56,775 nucleotides of DNA from Alphaproteobacteria bacterium UBA1908 (GTDB lineage: Bacteria; Pseudomonadota; Alphaproteobacteria; Caedimonadales; UBA1908), in contig DDGG01000009.1 of assembly GCA_002337525.1 (NCBI GenBank), positions 42,656-99,430 of the forward strand, read 5' to 3'. Positions 8,967-18,205 of the stretch are shown piece after piece. Below the pieces are notes generated by a model. That model did not search any database and was not told the origin of the DNA. It saw only the letters and a program-made list of their open reading frames with translations. Position 1 is the stretch's first letter, and every line of letters begins with the position of its first letter. Made by a program: the position numbers and the translations under genes.

Positions 8967-10152
8967 TTGGGTCTTCTGGCTTTTGCTTTGAAGAAAGGCA
9001 TTTGCTGGCAGGAGAAGTTTTTTCTTTTCTTAATGGTTCGGTATCATTCTTACAATGGCTTGTTATATAATGACTTTTCCTATATTCACCAATAGCAAAA
9101 CGTACGATAACGCCAATTGCTGCCGCAATGGGCATTGCAATCAAGAGCCCCAGAAAACCAAATAAAAGTCCCCCTGCAAGTAAAGCAAACAAGATCCAGA
9201 CAGGGTGTAACCCAACCTTATCACCAATAAGCTTAGGCAATAGAATATAGGACTCTAAAAGTTGACCAAGCAAGAAAATAGCCCCAATAATCCCAAATTC
9301 GACCCATCCTTCATATTGTCCAAGTGCCATACCAAGGGCGGCAACCACGCCGATAAAAAAACCCACATAGGGAATAAAAGCAAAGAAACCAGTAATTAAA
9401 CCAATTGTAATAGCATAGTTAAGCCCCAGAATTTTCAGAGCTGTTGCATAATAAAGAGCCAAAATGACACAAACTAAAAGCTGCCCCCGGGCATAGTTCC
9501 CCAAAACATTATTAATTCTGGACAATAAATCACGCATCACCGGAGCGACCTTTCGAGGTAAGAGTTGATCCAAAGTTTCTATAATTAAAGGCCAGTCTCT
9601 TAAAAGATAAAAGGCGACAAGAGGGGTAATAACAACAAGAGACAACAGGTTTGCCAGGGCAAGAGTATTGGAGAAAACTCCCGCAAGAACTTTCAGACCC
9701 CATGAAAAAATTGAACTAAGGTTTTTTTGAAGAGTATTATCCAGTGTGGTAAAATGATGTTGATCCATAGGAAGTTCCAGCCCACGTAACCAGGGCTTCA
9801 GATAGATGTAAATCTTTTCTATATAAGCCGGCAAGCTTTGGGACAAATCAAGAAGTTCTGTTTTAATAAAGGGAAGAGCCCCCATAACAGCAACACTAAA
9901 AATTGCAAAAAAGAAAACGAGACTTTTCAGGGCTGCTGCCGAGCGGCCAATTTTTCTGGCCAGGAAGGTTGTCATTGGATTGAGAATATAGGCTATAAAG
10001 GCCCCTGCCAGAAAGGGAAGCAAAATCTCTCGAGTTGCATAGAAAAAGAGAGCCACACTTGCAAGAATTCCCGGCCATATCCAGGATTGAAACCTATGTA
10101 AAGAAGCTTGCGAGGTTTTAGATTCTGTAATTTCTTTTCCAGAAGTCGTCAT
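8959..10152 (-). CDS. AI-2E family permease (PerM-like)
   Basis: This 397-residue inner-membrane protein has about eight hydrophobic segments. It carries the family's C-terminal signature (GFFAFIPYVGFFIGVVAALGMA and a GLLFGFLGLLIAMP segment). Members include the putative autoinducer-2 exporter TqsA and sodium/proton antiporters; the substrate cannot be told from sequence. The N-terminal 20 and C-terminal 30 residues are polar and cytoplasmic. It is transcribed with hdaA (8-base overlap) and lies 47 bases after the phosphatidyltransferase gene. Confidence 0.85.
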   Translation of the reverse strand: MTTSGKEITESKTSQASLHRFQSWIWPGILASVALFFYATREILLPFLAGAFIAYILNPMTTFLARKIGRSAAALKSLVFFFAIFSVAVMGALPFIKTELLDLSQSLPAYIEKIYIYLKPWLRGLELPMDQHHFTTLDNTLQKNLSSIFSWGLKVLAGVFSNTLALANLLSLVVITPLVAFYLLRDWPLIIETLDQLLPRKVAPVMRDLLSRINNVLGNYARGQLLVCVILALYYATALKILGLNYAITIGLITGFFAFIPYVGFFIGVVAALGMALGQYEGWVEFGIIGAIFLLGQLLESYILLPKLIGDKVGLHPVWILFALLAGGLLFGFLGLLIAMPIAAAIGVIVRFAIGEYRKSHYITSHCKNDTEPLRKEKTSPASKCLSSKQKPEDPNA

Positions 10153-10199
10153 TTTATTGTGCTACCATCCCTAAAAAACAAGAATAGACTTTCTGTTTG

Positions 10200-10739
10200 T
10201 CATACGCGCGCCCCCATCTTCTGAATCCAAAAATGAACGTAGACACCTCCGGATAGAATAGTGGTAAGACCTGTAAGATAGAAGAAGAAATGAACGTACA
10301 CAGAGTCATAAGACAAACCAAGAGCCCCTACTCCTAATAAAAAAGCTACAAGAGCAATCTGAACAGCTGTATTAATCTTACTAATGATATGAGGAGAAAC
10401 TGCGAAATTTTTCTCAAACAAAAGAATTAAAAGAGTCCCGGAAATGATTAAAACATCTCGTGAAACAACAGCAATAACAAGCCACAAAGGGACAATACCT
10501 TTCACAGCAAGCGTAATAAAAACAGCGACCATAAGTGTTTTATCAGCAAGGGGATCAAGATAAGCCCCTATTGCTGTGCGTGATTTCAATAAACGGGCAA
10601 GCAACCCATCCAAAAAATCTGAAACCCCCGCCAGGAAAAATGTCCAGAAAGCAAGAGCCATTCGATCCATTAACATTAACCAGATAATCAGAGGAACAAG
10701 AAGAAAACGTCCAACACTTATAATATTTGGCCAGGTCAC
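10200..10739 (-). CDS. pgsA: CDP-alcohol phosphatidyltransferase, PgsA-like
   Basis: This membrane enzyme (179 residues, about five hydrophobic segments) transfers a phosphatidyl group from CDP-diacylglycerol to an alcohol, most likely glycerol-3-phosphate for phosphatidylglycerol synthesis. The CDP-alcohol signature with its aspartates is complete: DFLDGLLAR, then GAYLDPLADK, near residues 40-67. The GTG start overlaps the stop codon of the DUF2066 gene (GTGA), so translation is probably coupled. Cardiolipin-synthase-like members of the same family are an alternative. Confidence 0.82.
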   Translation of the reverse strand: MTWPNIISVGRFLLVPLIIWLMLMDRMALAFWTFFLAGVSDFLDGLLARLLKSRTAIGAYLDPLADKTLMVAVFITLAVKGIVPLWLVIAVVSRDVLIISGTLLILLFEKNFAVSPHIISKINTAVQIALVAFLLGVGALGLSYDSVYVHFFFYLTGLTTILSGGVYVHFWIQKMGARV

Positions 10740-12103
10740 TTGCGTCTCCCGGCGAAAGGAGTTTCTTCAGGAGTTGGAGGTCGAGACATCACCTCGGCTG
10801 GCATTGCAATTCGACGTCGGGTAGAAGGATTTTGTGGTGGCGTAGAGTCATCTGAATTTAAAGGTGAAGAATCCTGAAAACTTCCTGACTGCTCCACAAC
10901 AACATCTCCAGCAAAAGGAACATCAACATTAGGTTTTTCCTGAGTAACCGTCTCATTTCGTTTCAAAACAAGCTGCTGTGAATTATCTGTCTCCTGCATC
11001 ACCTGAATTTCACTTCCTTTCAAAAGAGACTTCAAACTATCCGTTGTCCCAAGAATTTTTAAACTCACAGAAGCGAAGGAATGCTTAAGAGAATGAACCT
11101 TTACATCTTTTACTGTTGGGAGAAGTTCAAGTTTTTCCCGAATAAAGTGCCATTCTTTCAAAGAAGAAAAAAGAATTCGTGCAGAAATATCTACAAGTCT
11201 TGCTGAATCATCAAATGTCCCCATCAGGCTTGCAAGCAAAGATCGAGTTTTCTTTTCGGCCTGACCGATAATAGAAGAAAGATTTGAGGCTGCTTCAAGG
11301 GGTAGCACTCCCGTTTTTCTTAAGAGTCCATCTTTTGAGTATTGTAAAATCTCCAGTTTAGGGGCGTTCATATTTCTTACATCAAGCACAGTCACAAGAG
11401 CTTGTTCCAGGGCGTAACGATCAAGAAGCCCAGCTATATTTTCAAGGGCTCCAGCATGTGCAGCTTCAGCAGATAAATCACGTACATCATTCAAATCTCC
11501 GATGGGAACAACAATAGCTTTCTCATTCGAATCGACACGTGACCAAATCTGGAACCAGGGACTGCGCTCATCCCATAGAGAAAGGCCTTTCTGCTGGATA
11601 AGAATCGGCACCATCAATGCCGGTTTAGTATCATGTGCTTCATTTCCTTCTACAGAAATAGAACTTAGTTGAAGAGTGGGTGAAAGACCATGGCGCGCAA
11701 AGAGGCTTTTAATTTTGTGAGGTTTAAATGTCACTGAAAAAGAAGCCAGGTAACGAACTCTTGAAATTTTTTCGTTAAAAACCTCAAAATCATCAACATA
11801 GTCTTCAAGATTTCGAGAATCCAATAGCGGTATTTTAGAACGATCGGCGGGAGACAGGAGCTTTTCCAGTAATTTATGAAAGGCTTTTTCCTCTGCCTGT
11901 TTAATAGCCAGGGCACGAGCCTCATAAGCCGATTTGGCCGTGATATCAACGTCAACACCACGTACAATGTAATCATCATCCTGGACAGATCGCGACGAAG
12001 GAAAGGAAGCATCTGCAGCCGAAGCCACCAAACAAATAGGTGAGAAGGAAGAGAAGATAGTGAAAAATAACAGTAATATTAGAGAATTATTCATTACTTT
12101 CAT
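10736..12103 (-). CDS. DUF2066 periplasmic protein
   Basis: The 455-residue protein has a Sec signal peptide of about 30 residues. The DUF2066 region begins near residue 45 (YIVRGVDVDITAKSAYEARALAIKQAEEKAF) and extends through the middle. The last 80 residues are Pro/Ser/Thr-rich and end in RRK. The molecular role of DUF2066 is unknown. It is often found upstream of a pgsA-like gene and hda in alphaproteobacteria, exactly as here. The ATG has GGAAGAG upstream. It is the first gene of the DUF2066-pgsA-permease-hdaA unit, 39 bases after ndk. Confidence 0.75.
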   Translation of the reverse strand: MKVMNNSLILLLFFTIFSSFSPICLVASAADASFPSSRSVQDDDYIVRGVDVDITAKSAYEARALAIKQAEEKAFHKLLEKLLSPADRSKIPLLDSRNLEDYVDDFEVFNEKISRVRYLASFSVTFKPHKIKSLFARHGLSPTLQLSSISVEGNEAHDTKPALMVPILIQQKGLSLWDERSPWFQIWSRVDSNEKAIVVPIGDLNDVRDLSAEAAHAGALENIAGLLDRYALEQALVTVLDVRNMNAPKLEILQYSKDGLLRKTGVLPLEAASNLSSIIGQAEKKTRSLLASLMGTFDDSARLVDISARILFSSLKEWHFIREKLELLPTVKDVKVHSLKHSFASVSLKILGTTDSLKSLLKGSEIQVMQETDNSQQLVLKRNETVTQEKPNVDVPFAGDVVVEQSGSFQDSSPLNSDDSTPPQNPSTRRRIAMPAEVMSRPPTPEETPFAGRRK

Positions 12104-12142
12104 TATTATCTCTTCCTTAGTAATTTTATAAAGATTAAAAAT

Positions 12143-12565
12143 CTATCCTACAATTTCGAGGCCCGCAAAGAAATAGGCAATTTCAATAGAGGCATTCTCC
12201 AGGGAGTCTGATCCATGAACCGAATTGGCCTCAATGGATTCTGCAAAATCCTTGCGAATAGTACCTTCATCGGCATTTGCAGGATTCGTTGCTCCCATCA
12301 CATCACGATACTTTGCAACAGCGTTCTCGCCTTCCAGAACTTGTGCCACAATAGGACCCGAGACCATGAAAGAACATAGCTCGTCAAAAAAAGCGCGTTC
12401 TTTATGAACAGAATAAAATTGTTCTGCCTGACCCCGCGTCAAGTGAAGGCGTTTTTGTGCTACAATACTTAGCCCAGCTTCTTCAAGACGTGCATTAATT
12501 GCCCCTGTCAGGTTGCGACGAGTAGCATCAGGCTTAATCAGTGAAAGGGTCCGTTCAACGGCCAT
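12143..12565 (-). CDS. ndk: Nucleoside diphosphate kinase
   Basis: Ndk balances NTP and dNTP pools by phosphate exchange through a phosphohistidine. The 140-residue length is exact for the family. The catalytic histidine is in the motif NSVHGSDSLENA near residue 117. The N terminus ERTLSLIKPDA and the segment RDVMGATNPA are typical. An AGGAG lies 8 bases before the ATG. It follows holC and pepA on the same strand, a conserved alphaproteobacterial order. Confidence 0.97.
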   Translation of the reverse strand: MAVERTLSLIKPDATRRNLTGAINARLEEAGLSIVAQKRLHLTRGQAEQFYSVHKERAFFDELCSFMVSGPIVAQVLEGENAVAKYRDVMGATNPANADEGTIRKDFAESIEANSVHGSDSLENASIEIAYFFAGLEIVG

Positions 12566-12595
12566 TTTAAAGTCTCCTTTTTAGTTATTACAATA

Positions 12596-13048
12596 TTAAG
12601 TATTTTGAGGTTGTTCCCAAAGCCCGGAACTATTTTGTTTCCAGTAGGCCAAAGTATCCCCTCGTTCTCGATACAGTTGCCAGCGACGACGCGCATCTTC
12701 TACTGCGGTTTGATCCATTCCATCAAAAATGTCAAGACATCGGTGAAAAGAATCTTCCGGAGTGATCGTTTGACCATCCACGATAATTACGATCTCTGCC
12801 CCATTGGGATTTTCGACCTCTGTCGTAATCCAGACCGGCTGACGCGCGGCATTTCCTTCACGCACAGTTCCATGCGGCAGAAAAGACTGTGTCGCATAAG
12901 TCCACAGGCCTGCGTTTAAATCAGCAACACGATCAGAGGTTCCGCATAAGACAACAGCCCGCTTTCCAGTAGAAAGGACTTTTTCAAGCAATTTAGCACA
13001 GCTTTTAATCAAAGGCATCGAGCCTAGGTGATAGAAACTAATTTGCAC
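12596..13048 (-). CDS. holC: DNA polymerase III chi subunit HolC
   Basis: HolC joins the clamp loader to single-strand binding protein at the replication fork. The 150-residue protein shows the family start (QISFYHLGSMPLIKSCAKLLEKVL). It also has the later IVDGQTITPEDSFHRCLDIFDG and the closing WKQNSSGLWEQ. The start is a GTG with no strong ribosome binding site, 30 bases after the pepA stop codon. The pepA-holC-ndk order supports the call. Confidence 0.9.
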   Translation of the reverse strand: MQISFYHLGSMPLIKSCAKLLEKVLSTGKRAVVLCGTSDRVADLNAGLWTYATQSFLPHGTVREGNAARQPVWITTEVENPNGAEIVIIVDGQTITPEDSFHRCLDIFDGMDQTAVEDARRRWQLYRERGDTLAYWKQNSSGLWEQPQNT

Positions 13049-13078
13049 ACTTTATCCATATTCGTCTTTATATTATCT

Positions 13079-14575
13079 TCAAGCTTCGTATGAGGCCCGA
13101 ACCATGTGGTCAAGAAGACGTACTCCAAAAGCAGAGGCTCCTTTGGCACAAAGAGGTTTGTCCTTGTCAGCCCAGGCCATACCTGCAATATCAAGGTGTG
13201 CCCAAGGCGTTTCATTCACAAATCGTTGTAAAAATTGCCCTGCTGTAATACTTCCCGCTTTGCGACCTTCTCCAATGTTTTTAACATCTGCAATCACTGA
13301 GTCTATTTCTTTATCATATCCTTCTGTTAAAGGAAATCTCCAGAGCTTTTCATGAGTTGCATCCCCTGCCGCAATCAGATTGTCGCTAAGATCATCACTA
13401 TTTGAGAAAAGACCTGCATAATGATCACCTAAAGCAATCACAATAGCTCCTGTCAAAGTTGCAAGATTAACCATAAATTTTGGATTAAAACGCTGTTGTG
13501 TATACCATAGAACATCTGCCAAAACCAGTCGACCTTCAGCGTCCGTATTCAAAATTTCAATAGTCTGACCTGACATTGACGTAACAACATCACCTGGCCT
13601 TGCGGCTGTACTGGAAGGCATGTTTTCAACAAGTCCGACAACACCGACTGCATTCACCGGTGCCTTACGCCCTGCTAAAGCTTTCATCAAACCCACAACG
13701 GCACCCGAACCAGCCATATCGTATTTCATTTCATCCATATTCGCTGAGGGTTTCAGACTGATCCCCCCAGTATCAAAGGTTACACCTTTTCCAACAAAAG
13801 CTAGTGGCGCTTCATTTTTTTGACCGCCTTCCCAGCGAATGACAACAACATAAGATTCACGCGCACTTCCCTGACCAACAGCAAGTAAAGATCCCATTTC
13901 CATCTTTTCCAGATCTTTTTCACCAAAGACTTCAACAGTTGCTCCCAAAGGTTCTAATTCACGACGAATCGTGTCTGCATAGGTTTTTGGATACAATATA
14001 TTAGGAGGCAGAGTCACGACTTCCTGTGCGAGAAACACGCCTTTGGCAATAGCTTCAAGATCAGCAAATAAGATTTCAGCCTCTTCCGCCTGATCTAAAA
14101 TAACGCTTAGCCCGTCAAAGACAGGTTTTTTATCTTCAGGAACTTTTGTTTTGAACTGATCACACCGCCAGGACCTTAAAAGAGCTCCATACGCCAGATG
14201 TGCTGCAGCTTTCTTGCTCCCCTCAGGAGCAGAAAAATCATCTGTTAGAAGCAAATCTGCTGAAGCACTTTTAAAACCAAGTAAAAGCTTTGTCAAAGCG
14301 CCACCAGCCTCTTGTAAGGAAATATCATTTACTTCTTGCTTTAACCCGAGACCGATCATAACAACACGATCAGCGGATATCCCTCGTGGAGCCGTCACAG
14401 TAACAGTTTGACCATTTTCTCCTTTGAAGGAAGCTAAATCGATTGCTTTCTTAAGGTTTCCTGACAGTTGATCATTAAGGCGCACAAAAGTTCCAGAGAA
14501 ATCCTCGCCCTTCCACAAAGGAACAACAAGTGTTTGGGCAGATGTTGACACGGTCTTTTGAAAAGTGATTTGCAT
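13079..14575 (-). CDS. pepA: Leucyl aminopeptidase PepA (M17)
   Basis: PepA is a cytosolic dizinc or dimanganese aminopeptidase that releases N-terminal residues from peptides. The 498-residue length fits the family. The catalytic domain shows VGKGVTFDTGGISLKPSANM with its lysine and aspartate ligands, then the family signature NTDAEGRLVLAD. The N-terminal regulatory domain covers about residues 1-170. Some PepA proteins also bind DNA; nothing here decides that. It is the first gene of the pepA-holC-ndk run. Confidence 0.96.
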   Translation of the reverse strand: MQITFQKTVSTSAQTLVVPLWKGEDFSGTFVRLNDQLSGNLKKAIDLASFKGENGQTVTVTAPRGISADRVVMIGLGLKQEVNDISLQEAGGALTKLLLGFKSASADLLLTDDFSAPEGSKKAAAHLAYGALLRSWRCDQFKTKVPEDKKPVFDGLSVILDQAEEAEILFADLEAIAKGVFLAQEVVTLPPNILYPKTYADTIRRELEPLGATVEVFGEKDLEKMEMGSLLAVGQGSARESYVVVIRWEGGQKNEAPLAFVGKGVTFDTGGISLKPSANMDEMKYDMAGSGAVVGLMKALAGRKAPVNAVGVVGLVENMPSSTAARPGDVVTSMSGQTIEILNTDAEGRLVLADVLWYTQQRFNPKFMVNLATLTGAIVIALGDHYAGLFSNSDDLSDNLIAAGDATHEKLWRFPLTEGYDKEIDSVIADVKNIGEGRKAGSITAGQFLQRFVNETPWAHLDIAGMAWADKDKPLCAKGASAFGVRLLDHMVRASYEA

Positions 14576-14737
14576 GTAGGCTCCCGATTTCTTATTTTAA
14601 AAGCATCTTCAAGTTATCTTGGAAAATAACACGCCTGTAAAGAGGGCTCGACATTTTTTTAAGGGAATTATTACTTTTTTAAAAAGCAGGCTCTTTACGA
14701 ATGAGCAATCCTCTTGATAGATGATTTTTTAACAAGA

Positions 14738-15775
14738 TCATTTTTTGTCTCTTTTAAGTCCTTTTGTCTTTTGAGACTTGGATCTTCTTCTCGTTTTTCG
14801 GGTCTTTTTTCTTGTCTCTTTTGTGTCGTCCATCTCAAGCTCGCCATAAAATCCCGGGAGAGACTCGTTTCTTTGGATAAGGTCAGGATGACTCCCCGCA
14901 CTATGGTGAGAACGTGGTGTCACTTTGGATTTGTGACGACTTCTTGGAGACAGACCTAAGGTTTTCAAAACACGACTTGATTTTGACCTTTTTAAAGAAG
15001 GAGGTTTCTCTCTAGACGAACTTGATTCATCTTGCCCCCCCAAAGAAGTTAAAGCCTCAGATAAGTTCAACAAAGGAATTTCATGTTTTATTGGAATCAG
15101 TTTTTGCCGATATTTTTTACAAAGCGCATCCAGGCAATGTGGTGTCATGCTTAACTGAAAAAGAATTTTTGAATGAAAATGTCCTGTAACTTCTGTCACA
15201 CCTCTATTTTCCAGAAAAGTCTCTTTTAAGCTTGTGTAGAGTTCTTTTAAGGACGCATTATAGTTTGCAGCAAATTCTTTTTGGCTTTGAACAAGTTCCA
15301 GTGTTGGCGCCAAAGTTTCCTGTTTTGTTAACTTTGGCAGAACCTCACGGTAACGTGTGATAAAAGTATCCTGATCTTCTGAAATTGCTTGAATCACTCT
15401 TAAAAGCACTGGGGTAACTTGTTCCAGTCCACTCGTATCATGAGATTGCAAAAGGCTTTCTTGCAAAGAAATGAAATTAATTTTAAAAAAATCACTCACT
15501 CTTGCTTGTTCGAAGAATTTATTTCCACGAGGGACTGACTCCCGAAGAAGGATGGCATTCCTTCGGTGACTATTTAAAGATTGTTTGAAGGCATCACTGA
15601 TATAAACAAACTTTGACAAAGCTCTTAAATAGACTGGCTGTTCATGTTCAGCAGAGCCTCTTCTGGTTCTTTCTACATATGAGCAACAGTCAAACCCCTC
15701 TTCGGCACTGGCCACAAGACCCTGCACAGAAAGCATTCCATAAAATAACGCACACAAATATAAAAATTTTTTCAT
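14738..15775 (-). CDS. Secreted orphan with helical core and very basic tail
   Basis: I do not recognise this 345-residue protein. Residues 1-24 form a signal peptide ending in VASA. Residues 45-235 are predicted mostly alpha-helical, with two isolated cysteine pairs (CC near 30; CLDALC near 213-218). The last 110 residues are rich in Ser, Lys and Arg and end in strings of basic residues (RKTRRRSKSQK). Such tails can bind nucleic acid or acidic surfaces, but no function is shown. It is divergent from rpmG and separated from pepA by 162 bases in which no gene is seen. A secreted effector-type role in a host-associated bacterium is possible but is only inference. Confidence 0.55.
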   Translation of the reverse strand: MKKFLYLCALFYGMLSVQGLVASAEEGFDCCSYVERTRRGSAEHEQPVYLRALSKFVYISDAFKQSLNSHRRNAILLRESVPRGNKFFEQARVSDFFKINFISLQESLLQSHDTSGLEQVTPVLLRVIQAISEDQDTFITRYREVLPKLTKQETLAPTLELVQSQKEFAANYNASLKELYTSLKETFLENRGVTEVTGHFHSKILFQLSMTPHCLDALCKKYRQKLIPIKHEIPLLNLSEALTSLGGQDESSSSREKPPSLKRSKSSRVLKTLGLSPRSRHKSKVTPRSHHSAGSHPDLIQRNESLPGFYGELEMDDTKETRKKTRKTRRRSKSQKTKGLKRDKK

Positions 15776-15952
15776 AGCTTCACTTAAAGGTCTTAATAAA
15801 TCTAATGTGATTTAGTGAACTAGCAATTCCTTAAAAGAGTGTGAACTGTTTTTTGAAAAATCTCAAAAGCAAATCAAATATCGAGAAAAAAAGCTTGACA
15901 ACTCCTTTGATATTAGACAAAAAAGGCATCATAGAGTTCACAGGATTTAAAC

Positions 15953-16120
15953 ATGGCTAAATCAAATATATTAAAAATTCGCCTCGTAAGTACCGCTGAT
16001 ACCGGTTATTTTTACGTAACAAAGAAAAACCCTAAAACCCTGACGGAAAAAATGGTTAAGCGTAAGTACGACCCCAAAATTCGTAAGCACGTTGATTTTA
16101 AAGAAGCCAAAATCAAGTAG
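15953..16120 (+). CDS. rpmG: 50S ribosomal protein L33
   Basis: This 55-residue protein is the bacterial L33 of the large ribosomal subunit. It begins MAKSNILKIRLVSTADTG and contains the family motif FYVTKKNPKTLTEKM followed by KYDPKIRKHVDFKEAKIK. No zinc-binding CxxC pairs are present, so it is the zinc-independent form. It stands alone, divergent from the secreted orphan and 203 bases ahead of yebC. A TTGACA lies at 15895-15900, but no convincing -10 partner was found. Confidence 0.95.
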   Translation: MAKSNILKIRLVSTADTGYFYVTKKNPKTLTEKMVKRKYDPKIRKHVDFKEAKIK

Positions 16121-16176
16121 CTTTTTCATTTTATCTGAAACTGCCATCTCATTTACCAATAGATAAAAGTAACTCA

Positions 16177-16206
16177 GGAAGCTCTTTAACAGGGCTTTCT
16201 TTCTCT
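16177..16206 (+). terminator. Weak hairpin after rpmG
   Basis: An 8-bp stem with two G-U pairs (16177-16184 with 16192-16199, 7-base loop) is followed by a pyrimidine-rich TTTCTCTC. It lies about 57 bases past rpmG and could end that transcript. Confidence 0.3.
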
Positions 16207-16323
16207 CTGACATTCTTTTTTTCTTTATGTGATCAAGAGGAAAAAAAATTTTCTTCTCTTGACCTTCACCCCTGACTTTGTAATCACTACTATAAGTATT
16301 TCAGAATCTTCCGGACTTAAAAC

Positions 16324-17073
16324 ATGGCAGGCCACTCTAAATTTAAAAACATTATGCACCGTAAAGGGGCTCAAGATAAAAAGCGCGGAAAAGTCTTTAC
16401 CAAACTAATACGCGAACTCACGGTGGCTGCCAAAGAAGGTGGTGGCGACCCTGATGCCAATCCCCGTTTACGCTCTGCAATCACAGCAGCCCGGGCAGCA
16501 AATATGCCAAATGATAATGTGGATAGAGCCATTAAGCGTGCTGTTGGAGGTGATGATGACACTAATTATGAGGAAATTCGTTATGAAGGTTATGGCCCCG
16601 CCGGAGTTGCCGTTATTGTCGAAACGCTGACAGATAATCGTAACCGGACCGCCTCGGAAGTACGTTCAACATTTACAAAGTATGGGGGTAATCTGGGAGA
16701 ATCAAACAGTGTAAGTTTCCAATTCACACGTCAGGGCCTTATCGAATATCCCCTGAATTCAGGCTCTAAAGAGGCCATCTTTGATGCTGCGTTGGAAGCA
16801 GGCGCAGAAGATGTCGAGACACAAGAGGATCTTCACGTCATTAAGTGTGCTGCAGATGATTTGAACGTGGTTCGTCAAGCTCTTTCTGAAACTCTTGGAG
16901 AACCAGCAACAGCAAAGCTCTCCTGGGAACCTCAAAATACAATTTCCCTTGAAGAGGAACCAGCAAAAACACTTTTAAAATTAATTGATACTTTAGAAGA
17001 CAACGATGATGTTCAAAATGTGTTTGCCAATTTTGAGATCGAGGATGATCTTTTGAAAAAGTTGGATCTGTAG
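16324..17073 (+). CDS. yebC: YebC/PmpR family protein
   Basis: The 249-residue protein begins MAGHSKFKNIMHRKGAQDKKRGK, the family hallmark, and contains GYGPAGVAVIVETLTDNRNRT. YebC-family proteins have been described as transcriptional regulators, and some relieve ribosome stalling at proline runs; which role applies here is unknown. It ends in a one-base overlap with the GTG start of ruvC, so it is probably co-transcribed with ruvCAB, a common bacterial arrangement. Confidence 0.95.
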   Translation: MAGHSKFKNIMHRKGAQDKKRGKVFTKLIRELTVAAKEGGGDPDANPRLRSAITAARAANMPNDNVDRAIKRAVGGDDDTNYEEIRYEGYGPAGVAVIVETLTDNRNRTASEVRSTFTKYGGNLGESNSVSFQFTRQGLIEYPLNSGSKEAIFDAALEAGAEDVETQEDLHVIKCAADDLNVVRQALSETLGEPATAKLSWEPQNTISLEEEPAKTLLKLIDTLEDNDDVQNVFANFEIEDDLLKKLDL

Positions 17074-17594
17074 TGGTAGTAGCCTCCTCTTCTCGTCCCG
17101 TAACCATTCTTGGTCTGGACCCTGGCTTACGTAATACAGGGTGGGGACTTATTCGTTTTCATCAGGGAAAATTAAGCCACATGGCTCATGGCGTGATTCA
17201 TTCAACTTCTAAAATGGCTCTGGCAGGTCGACTGAATGAACTTTTTGAGGGTCTTGAAAAAATTATTAAGGATTGGGATCCAGATGAAGCAGCCGTCGAG
17301 GAAACTTTTGTGAACAAAAATCCTGTTTCAACTCTAAAATTAGGCATGGCACGGGGTGTTGTTTTGCTCGCCCCGGCAAAAGCTGGTTTAAGCGTGGCAG
17401 AATATTCCGCAAATAAAGTTAAAAAAACAGTTGTTGGTGCCGGACATGCTGATAAAAATCAGGTTTCCATGATGGTTCAACACCTTTTACCAGCAGCCGG
17501 CCCGGTCCATTTGGATGCAGCGGATGCCCTTGCTGTCGCCATTTGTCATGCTCATTATCGTACAGCATCCTCCTTGTGGGAGAAAGCCTCATGA
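17073..17594 (+). CDS. ruvC: Holliday junction resolvase RuvC
   Basis: RuvC cuts Holliday junctions after RuvAB branch migration. Its acidic catalytic residues are visible: the first aspartate in LGLDPGLRNTGWG, the glutamate in AVEETFVNKNP, and the aspartates in HLDAADALAVAICH. The length of 173 residues is standard. The GTG start shares one base with the yebC stop, and the stop codon overlaps the ruvA start (ATGA), implying coupled translation. Confidence 0.96.
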   Translation: MVVASSSRPVTILGLDPGLRNTGWGLIRFHQGKLSHMAHGVIHSTSKMALAGRLNELFEGLEKIIKDWDPDEAAVEETFVNKNPVSTLKLGMARGVVLLAPAKAGLSVAEYSANKVKKTVVGAGHADKNQVSMMVQHLLPAAGPVHLDAADALAVAICHAHYRTASSLWEKAS

Positions 17595-18205
17595 TTTCAA
17601 AATTAAAGGGCTTGATTGAAGATATTGGTGACACGTGGGTTGATATTGACGTGCAGGGAGTTTGCTATCGTCTATCCTGTTCTGCCAAAACACTTTCTTC
17701 CTTGCCGGCAATCGGAGAAGCTGTGACGTTGTGCACACAAATGATTGTTCGCGAGGATGATATTTCTCTTTTAGGCTTTCAAAACAATGCGGAAAGATCT
17801 CTGTTTCAGTTACTAACCTCGGTTCAGGGTGTTGGGACACGAGTTGGACTTGCTCTTTTCTCCATTGGAAGCCCCGATGAAATTGTCCATGCTATTGCGT
17901 CTCAGGATAAAGCTTTTATCTGTCGGGCCGACGGCGTAGGACCAAAACTGGCAAGTCGTTTATTAAACGAGTTAAAGGATAAGGTTGGTTCTGCTGTACC
18001 TCTTGCGCAAAAATCTTCCTCTGCTCCTGTTTATTCCGTGTCAACAGCTCCTGATCACCGTGATGCCGTGGCTGGACTTGTGTCTTTGGGGTACCGTTCT
18101 GCAGAAGCCGCCATGGCGGTTGATTATGTTCTGAAAAATGACTCCAACTGTGCTAGTGTGCAAGATATTATCCGATTAAGTCTTGCCAAATTATCGAGGT
18201 CCTAA
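17591..18205 (+). CDS. ruvA: Holliday junction helicase subunit RuvA
   Basis: RuvA binds four-way junctions as a tetramer and loads RuvB. The ATG at 17591 begins MISKLKGLIEDIGDTWVDIDVQGVCYRL, which matches family N termini. An upstream extension inside ruvC is not used. Helix-hairpin-helix segments appear at QGVGTRVGLALF and VGPKLASRLLNELKDK. The C-terminal domain III that contacts RuvB covers about the last 50 residues. The stop codon abuts the GTG of ruvB. Confidence 0.95.
   Translation: MISKLKGLIEDIGDTWVDIDVQGVCYRLSCSAKTLSSLPAIGEAVTLCTQMIVREDDISLLGFQNNAERSLFQLLTSVQGVGTRVGLALFSIGSPDEIVHAIASQDKAFICRADGVGPKLASRLLNELKDKVGSAVPLAQKSSSAPVYSVSTAPDHRDAVAGLVSLGYRSAEAAMAVDYVLKNDSNCASVQDIIRLSLAKLSRS

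Noticed and set aside
14637..14698. 8-bp inverted repeat GTAAAGAG/CTCTTTAC
   Set aside because: The loop is 46 bases and no T-run follows; this can arise by chance in AT-rich sequence.
14695..14901. Minus-strand frame of 68 codons within the basic tail region of the secreted orphan
   Set aside because: It is an alternative reading of Lys/Arg-rich codons of the larger gene, which has a signal peptide and a continuous frame.
15895..15923. TTGACA as a promoter for rpmG
   Set aside because: No acceptable -10 hexamer is found at 16-18 bases from it, so a promoter call is not supported.
15971..16213. Minus-strand frame of 80 codons opposite rpmG
   Set aside because: It is a shadow of the L33 gene; the plus-strand protein is unmistakable.
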